Shown here piece by piece: positions 59,142 to 64,000 of a stretch of DNA of 64,000 nt. The position numbers and the translations under genes were made by a program. Source of the stretch: an uncultured bacterium. Lineage in GTDB: Bacteria; Bacillota; Clostridia; Lachnospirales; Lachnospiraceae. Where the stretch lies: NCBI GenBank assembly GCA_948467735.1, contig CAOKFN010000003.1:75311-139310 (forward strand), written 5' to 3'. Each line of letters starts with the position of its first letter. Position 1 is the first letter of the stretch. A model generated the notes under the pieces. That model saw only the letters and a program-made list of their open reading frames with translations. It had not been told where the DNA came from and ran no database searches.

Positions 59142-59810
59142 AACCGCCTTCTCGGAAATCAGGCATTCGGCATGTTCCTTTAATTGTGATGTCTGATCTT
59201 CCGCGGCGGCATAAAGCGCGCCAAATTCCAAGGCCTGAATGCAGGCCCTGCTGTATCGCTCATAGGAAGCGCGGCCCTTTAAAAGATACAGATAGTAAAG
59301 TCCGTTCATTTCATACAAGGCCGTATCGACCTGTAGATTGCTTGGCAGTGCGGCGGCATATTCCATGATGCTGCCGATGGTGGGAAATACAAATACTGCG
59401 AATCCCGGCCGGTTTTCCTGCTGTTTTTGGGTGATTCTGCCTTCCTCCTGCGCAGGCTCCCCCGCTTCCGCAGCGCCTGCCTGCCCCAGCTTTTCACGGG
59501 TTCTCTGCAAAAGCCGCTTCATTTCTTTCAAACATTCGATAAATTGATCGCTTTCCTTCATCTCCGGTTCTTTCTCGGAAAAGGTCAGAATCAATCCTTG
59601 TTCGGGCAGCATCATAATCTGCAGGTCAAAAGCGAACTTGGGCGGTTTGTAGCCCACAAGTTCTTCCGCCTGCTCGATGATTTCCTGTACAATTTCCCGG
59701 GCTTTATCACTGCGCAGAATAAAATCCTTATAGTCGATGTCGTACTCCTCCAGCTCCTCATTGGACAAAAAGCACTTTATTGTCTTGTCATCTACTCGTT
59801 CAATTTTCAT
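59124..59810 (-). CDS. mecA: Adaptor protein MecA
   Basis: A 228-residue adaptor that delivers substrates to the ClpC protease. The N-terminal substrate-binding part (MKIERVDDKTIKCFLSNEEL, then YDIDYKDFILRSDKARE) and the C-terminal ClpC-binding part (about 130-228, PTIGSIMEYAAAL, LYYLYLLKG) are both present, joined by a Gln/Glu/Ala-rich linker (about 105-130). GGGAGTAAAT precedes ATG 59810. It is a single-gene unit with its own promoter and terminator. Confidence 0.95.
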   Translation of the reverse strand: MKIERVDDKTIKCFLSNEELEEYDIDYKDFILRSDKAREIVQEIIEQAEELVGYKPPKFAFDLQIMMLPEQGLILTFSEKEPEMKESDQFIECLKEMKRLLQRTREKLGQAGAAEAGEPAQEEGRITQKQQENRPGFAVFVFPTIGSIMEYAAALPSNLQVDTALYEMNGLYYLYLLKGRASYERYSRACIQALEFGALYAAAEDQTSQLKEHAECLISEKAVKKLRG

Positions 59811-59939
59811 ATTTACTCCCATCTGTGCGCCCCCACGCACATGCAGACCAAGGTTATCCTCCCGAAAATGTAACTTTAAATGATAAATGATTCAGGCCGC
59901 CGCAGGAACTGCAGCGATGCTTTTTTTACTTACATAGTT

Positions 59940-59968
59940 ATAATAACATAGTATTCATTTTTTTTCAA
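59940..59968 (-). promoter_or_regulatory. Promoter of mecA
   Basis: On the minus strand TTGAAA (59968-59963), 17-base spacer, TATTAT (59945-59940). Confidence 0.65.
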
Positions 59969-60243
59969 TTATATAAGTTTTCCATATTCAATTACTTCGC
60001 TGTTCAATTTTTGGTATAACTGCTGCTTTTTATTTAGCTATTCCGTGGGTGATATCTTATCCGGCCGGAAATCAGAAGTGTGGGCGGCCTGTTATTTATG
60101 GAGAGAACAATCAGTGATATAAGATACATAGTTCCGAAAAGGAAGATTGTGATGGAAGAATGAGGAAAGTTGTGGTAGAATAGACAATGTCCAAGTCAGG
60201 ACGGGTGTTGGCTATATTTGAAATAAAGAAATGAGGGAATAAA
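59969..60243 (+). other. Intergenic region before the glycolipid operon
   Basis: No gene-like frame. AT-rich near 59960-60030. The promoter of the rightward operon is expected here, but the candidate boxes (TTGTGA at about 60147, TAGAAT at about 60176) are too far apart to be certain. Confidence 0.4.
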
Positions 60244-61281
60244 ATGGATTCTTTGGAAACGGTGATTATCATACCGGCATTTCGGCCAGACCGAAAGCTG
60301 ACGTGTCTGATACAGGAGCTTGTGGAGGCGGGATTCAGGCGGATTGTTGTGGTGGACGACGGCAGCGGAGAGGAGTATGAGGAGCTTTTCGGACAGGCAC
60401 AGGCTTTTGGCTGTCTGACGGCTCGACACGAGAAGAATCGGGGAAAGGGCGCGGCTCTCAAAACCGCATTGGCGGCGGCAGTCTCGAAGTGGGGGGGGCA
60501 GGGCTGTATTACGGCGGATGCGGACGGACAGCATTTGGTGAAAGATATTCAGCGGGTGGCGGAGGCGCTTGCGCAGGAACCGGATGCGCTGGTTCTGGGC
60601 GTTAGAAATTTTGACGGGGAAAATGTCCCTCCCCGCAGCAGGTTCGGCAATCGTGTGACCAGTGTGTTTTTCCGCCTCATCAGCGGGGTGGCCTGTCCCG
60701 ATACTCAGACAGGGCTTCGGGGGATTCCGGCGAATCTTCTGGACTTGGCGTTGACGGAGGAGGGAGAGCGGTATGAATATGAGATGAATTTCCTGATGGA
60801 CGCCGCCAAAAAGGTTCCTTTCCGAATGGTGTCCATAGAGACTGTTTATGAGGAAAAAAATCGTGCGTCTCATTTCCGACCCGTGGCGGATTCCCTCCGG
60901 GTCTATGGCAGGTTTGTGCGTTTTGGACTGGCATCATTGGCAGGTTCGGCGGTGGACTGCCTGCTGTTTGAAATATTAACCCTTGTGCTGGCGCTTGGGG
61001 AGACGGAGAAAATCGTTCTATCCACAGCGATTGCCAGAATCTGTTCCGGGAGCGTTAATTTCTTCCTGAACCGGCATTTTAGTTTCAAGAGCCGGATGCC
61101 TGTGGGAAGGGAGATTTTCCGCTATCTTTTGCTGTTTACAGGGCAGATGACGGCCAGCGCCGTGTTTGTTTCCCTGCTGGCGCATTTGCTGCCCGCGCTT
61201 TTGGCGAAGGTGATTGTGGATACCATACTGTTTTTCATAAGCTTCAGGATACAGAAAAATTGGGTGTTTCTGTCCGATTGA
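60244..61281 (+). CDS. GT2 glycosyltransferase fused to a GtrA domain
   Basis: A 345-residue two-domain protein. Residues 1-210 are a family 2 glycosyltransferase like dolichyl-phosphate sugar synthases (IIIPAFRPDRKL, VVDDGSGEE, ADADGQH with the DxD motif, DTQTGLRG). Residues of about 220-345 have four membrane segments and match GtrA, which is thought to flip polyprenyl-phosphate sugars. The fusion couples synthesis and flipping of a lipid-linked sugar. GAGGGAATAAA precedes the ATG. It heads a run of genes with a diacylglycerol-type glycosyltransferase and a flippase-like protein. Confidence 0.9.
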   Translation: MDSLETVIIIPAFRPDRKLTCLIQELVEAGFRRIVVVDDGSGEEYEELFGQAQAFGCLTARHEKNRGKGAALKTALAAAVSKWGGQGCITADADGQHLVKDIQRVAEALAQEPDALVLGVRNFDGENVPPRSRFGNRVTSVFFRLISGVACPDTQTGLRGIPANLLDLALTEEGERYEYEMNFLMDAAKKVPFRMVSIETVYEEKNRASHFRPVADSLRVYGRFVRFGLASLAGSAVDCLLFEILTLVLALGETEKIVLSTAIARICSGSVNFFLNRHFSFKSRMPVGREIFRYLLLFTGQMTASAVFVSLLAHLLPALLAKVIVDTILFFISFRIQKNWVFLSD

Positions 61282-61477
61282 GAGGTTTTCTTTTGGCGGG
61301 CCTGCGGATTTCTTTATTATTTTTTTAGATTTTTCTGGGGGCATATTAAGAAAGGGATGTTATACTAAAACATGCGAAAGGATAAGCGGGTAAAGGTTTT
61401 ACTGCGCCAATCTAAAAGTCAGGATGCTTTGCAAGTAAGCAGATTTAGGAAATATGATGTAGAGAGGAGAATGTGCG

Positions 61478-62629
61478 ATGAATATCTTGATATTGACGGG
61501 AAAGTTTGGCATGGGTCATTGGAGTGCCTCTCAATCTCTTCGACAGCAGCTGATGCACAGCTTCCCCGACGCAAGGGTGGAGGTAGAGGATTTTCTGGCG
61601 TATGCCCTGCCCAATCTTGCGGAAACGATGTATAAAGGATTTAATATGGTAGTTACTCACGGAAGCCCGCTGTTTAACGTTTATTATAAACTTACATCCA
61701 TGAGCCGCCCCGACGCCCGTCCGCCCTTTGAGGGACTGCTTTTAGATAAGCTGACGGAGCTGCTTCAAAAATATCGGCCGGATGCGGTGATAGCCACACA
61801 TCCCTTGTGTGCCCAGCTGGTTTCACGGCTGAAGGAGGAAGCCGGGCAGAAGGGGGAATATGGGCTGGATCTGCCTTTGATTACCTGTGTTACCGATGTG
61901 AGCTCCCATCCGGAATGGATTAACCACAATACGGACTGCTACATGGTTCCCAGTAAGGAAGTGCGGCAGGAATTGGCCGGGAAGGGCGTGGATCCGGCGC
62001 TGATATGCGTCACCGGGATTCCGGTGCGGGAGGAATTTCGTGTATGTCAGGGCTTTCAGTCCACGGAGGCTCGGGAGGAAGATGGCCCTTCTTCGGCTGA
62101 CGACAGAAAGGGAAGAAAGCGGGAAGTGCTGATTATGGGCGGCGGTTTGGGACTTCTGCCTAAGTCCGCGGGTTTTTATGATTCTCTGAACGGGATTCCC
62201 AATACTCATATCACGATTATCACCGGACATAATGAAAAATTATGCAGGCGTCTCCAAGGCCGCTGGGAGAATATTGATGTGGTAGGGTATACCGCGCAGG
62301 TATGGGAGTACATGGCGAGGGCGGATTTGATTGTGACAAAGCCCGGCGGCATTACTTTGTTTGAGACTATTTTCGCACAGGTTCCGATTTTGACTTGGCC
62401 CCCCGCTCTGCAGCAGGAGAAGGGCAATGCCCGCTGGCTTGCGGAGGAGGGAATAGGCTGGGTGGCCGAGAATAAGAATTGTGCTTGGGAAATTCAGGAG
62501 ATTTTAATGGATGAGGAGCGCCTGTCATATGCTCAGCGCCGGATGGGGCGGCTGAAGGAGCAGATGAAGGCGGAGAGCTTGGAAGGGCTGATGGAGGTTA
62601 TCGCCCAAAGCCGGGGGGTGGCAGTATGA
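61478..62629 (+). CDS. MGDG synthase/UgtP-like glycosyltransferase
   Basis: A 383-residue GT28-type enzyme. The N-terminal MGDG synthase part starts ILILTGKFGMGHWSASQSL and contains MYKGFNMVVTHGSPLFNVYYK; the C-terminal half has GGGLGLLPKS, VVGYTAQVWEYMARADLIVTKPGG (shown in part below 20: TAQVWEYMARADLIVTKPGG) and the sugar-nucleotide site. It should add a hexose to diacylglycerol in the inner leaflet, giving membrane glycolipids or teichoic-acid anchors. A low-complexity insertion occurs near residue 190-205. GAGGAGAATGTGCG precedes ATG 61478. The next gene overlaps it by four bases. Confidence 0.9.
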   Translation: MNILILTGKFGMGHWSASQSLRQQLMHSFPDARVEVEDFLAYALPNLAETMYKGFNMVVTHGSPLFNVYYKLTSMSRPDARPPFEGLLLDKLTELLQKYRPDAVIATHPLCAQLVSRLKEEAGQKGEYGLDLPLITCVTDVSSHPEWINHNTDCYMVPSKEVRQELAGKGVDPALICVTGIPVREEFRVCQGFQSTEAREEDGPSSADDRKGRKREVLIMGGGLGLLPKSAGFYDSLNGIPNTHITIITGHNEKLCRRLQGRWENIDVVGYTAQVWEYMARADLIVTKPGGITLFETIFAQVPILTWPPALQQEKGNARWLAEEGIGWVAENKNCAWEIQEILMDEERLSYAQRRMGRLKEQMKAESLEGLMEVIAQSRGVAV

Positions 62630-63741
62630 TACAGGGGAAGAAAAATTGGCTGGGATTATTGTTGATGGCGCTTTTGATGGGCGTGACCGGAGCGGTACTG
62701 CTTCGGGGACAGCCGCTGAGCCTGCTGTGGGCCAGCATGAAGCATTTAAAGCCTCAGTTCCTGCTCTTGGGCCTGCTGATGATGCTGGGCTTTGTGGGCT
62801 GCGAGGCATTGTGCAGTTATCAGATTCTGGGCAGGCTGGGGCATAAGGTATCCTATCGCCGCTGTCTGGGATATTCTTTTGTGGGCTTTTATGTCAGTTC
62901 CATTACGCCTTCCGCTACCGGAGGACAGCCCGCCCAGATTTATTATATGAGCAAAGATCAGATTCCGGCGGCCCATGGAGCGCTGAATATGATGCTGATT
63001 GCTTCCTGCTATCAGACGGCGACGCTTCTCTGGGGCGGGGGAATATGGTTTTTCGCGCCCGGCGTCCGGTCGCAGATGGACGGCGGGCTGGGGCTTCTGC
63101 TTCTGTATGGGGCGGGCATGATGATTCTGCTCACCGTGGGTATGATGATGGTAATGTTCCTGCCAAAGCCCACAAGGCGAATCTGTGAAGGCACGTTGAA
63201 GCTTCTCACCCGGGTCCGCATTCTCCGCAATCCGGAATCCGCAAGGCAGAAGCTGGAGCATCAGCTGGCCGAGTACGCCAGAGGAGCGGACTGCGTGAAG
63301 CATAATCCGGGACTGGTGCTCCGTGTGCTGGCGGTATGCATGATTCAGCTGGGGCTGGCGTTCTCCGTGCCGTGGGCGGTGTATCTGGCTTTCGGATTAG
63401 AGGGGCATGGCTGGATTCAGGTGGCTGGGATTCAGGCGCTTTTGACGCTGGCTGTGTGCAATCTGCCCCTGCCGGGAGCGGTGGGCGCGGCCGAAGGAGG
63501 ATTTGTCTCCGCCTTTGGGGCGGTATTCGGCGAGAGCTTGGTCACTCCGGCCATGCTGGTCTCCAGAGGAATCAGTTTTTATTCCTTCCTGCTGGTGAGC
63601 TTTGTGGTGTCGATTGCGGTGCATCTGCGCACCAGCCGCGAGGCGAGGGAGAGGGCGCTGCAGGAAATGACCGCGAATCAGACCGGAACAAGGGTGAAGG
63701 CTGTGCGCAGGTATTTGAACGCGAGGACGGAAGAAGTGTGA
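62626..63741 (+). CDS. Flippase-like membrane protein (LPG synthase N-terminal/UPF0104 family)
   Basis: A 371-residue protein with about eight membrane segments and the family landmarks GYSFVGFYVSSITPSATGGQPAQ and LPGAVGAAEGGFVSAFGA (each under twenty in a row when cut after the first motif: GYSFVGFYVSSITPSATGGQ). This family includes the membrane part of lysyl-phosphatidylglycerol synthase (MprF) and many stand-alone proteins next to lipid glycosyltransferases. Its start overlaps the stop of the glycosyltransferase as ATGA. It probably moves the glycolipid made by that enzyme, or modifies it. No soluble aminoacyl-transferase domain is present. Confidence 0.88.
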   Translation: MIQGKKNWLGLLLMALLMGVTGAVLLRGQPLSLLWASMKHLKPQFLLLGLLMMLGFVGCEALCSYQILGRLGHKVSYRRCLGYSFVGFYVSSITPSATGGQPAQIYYMSKDQIPAAHGALNMMLIASCYQTATLLWGGGIWFFAPGVRSQMDGGLGLLLLYGAGMMILLTVGMMMVMFLPKPTRRICEGTLKLLTRVRILRNPESARQKLEHQLAEYARGADCVKHNPGLVLRVLAVCMIQLGLAFSVPWAVYLAFGLEGHGWIQVAGIQALLTLAVCNLPLPGAVGAAEGGFVSAFGAVFGESLVTPAMLVSRGISFYSFLLVSFVVSIAVHLRTSREARERALQEMTANQTGTRVKAVRRYLNARTEEV

Positions 63742-63903
63742 CCGTCCGCGCTTCCTACAAAGGTGACAAAACGGAACGGTTTTTGTGGGTAATGCAATAG
63801 AAGAAAGGATGTCCGTTATGCGGCAGTTTTCCTGAATGGAGGCTGCCGCTTTTGAAGTCCATATGCTGTCTGCGGGGAGAAGCGTTCGGCTAAACCTGCA
63901 TAT

Positions 63904-63967
63904 ACTGCATAACGCCAGAATTTACCGTACCGCACTGGTTAAACATATATGGCTGGCGTTATGCAGT
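63904..63967. repeat. Perfect 15-bp inverted repeat
   Basis: ACTGCATAACGCCAG (63904-63918) and CTGGCGTTATGCAGT (63953-63967) are exact reverse complements separated by 34 bases. The 34-base loop has no further strong pairing. It lies in the non-coding end of the window; what follows is unseen. It may be an operator, a hairpin, or the edge of a mobile element. Confidence 0.8.
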
Positions 63968-64000
63968 CAGGTACCTCAGAAAATTTATCCGTTAAGCAGT

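Overview
The window looks like a chromosome segment from a clostridial Firmicute, most likely of the family Lachnospiraceae. The signs are the gene set (VanW-fold protein, MecA, CmpB-type membrane protein, LytTR regulators paired with GHKL kinases, GH95 fucosidase, spermidine synthase, flagellin), sigma-A style promoters with 17-18 base spacers, and strong GGAGG ribosome sites. I see no rRNA, tRNA, CRISPR array or insertion sequence.

Layout. 1-4.0 kb: the end of an exopolysaccharide cluster on the minus strand (polymerase-like protein cut by the window edge, Wzz-like chain-length protein, GC-rich sugar transferase). 4.8-14 kb: a membrane TPR-like protein, a 35-residue membrane peptide, a VanW protein, then an AIR-synthase-like protein, Lrp regulator and aminotransferase, a TrmL-carbonic anhydrase fusion, and a first LytTR/GHKL pair. 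14-22 kb: metallo-hydrolase, Gln-rich coiled-coil protein, large hybrid sensor kinase, sugar symporter and a GH2-derived protein without its catalytic barrel. 22-27 kb: LRR-like protein with a decayed neighbour, a possible 320-nt RNA, spermidine synthase, phosphoesterase. 27-38.5 kb: a second LytTR/GHKL pair, a stretch of tiny ORFs, two ABC exporter half-molecules and a giant flagellin. 38.7-47 kb: an OmpR/kinase/ABC-2 transporter set, and an opposing LytTR/GHKL pair next to a second ABC transporter. 47-64 kb: MarR plus flavodoxin, a secreted CAP-domain protein, CmpB-like protein, heparinase-like enzyme, ATL-like protein, GH95 fucosidase, NTP pyrophosphatase, MecA, and a glycolipid operon (GT2-GtrA, UgtP/MGDG-like transferase, flippase-like protein).

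The most striking feature is a family of modular, structured repeats found only between co-directional genes, at 10.1-10.5, 21.2-21.4, 31.2-31.4, 40.5-40.8 and 55.8 kb, with a stub at 24.37 kb. Seven long modules fold into the same nested stem, and the two arms differ between copies by paired, compensating changes. Five loci end in the same GGAATAGGAG string, which serves as the ribosome site of the next gene. This looks like a mobile or amplified intercistronic RNA element selected for its structure. I do not recognise it.

Other points of note are the giant flagellin built from about ten copies of one motif, the TrmL-gamma carbonic anhydrase fusion, the barrel-less GH2 protein, and a small-peptide region between a kinase without membrane segments and the ABC exporters.
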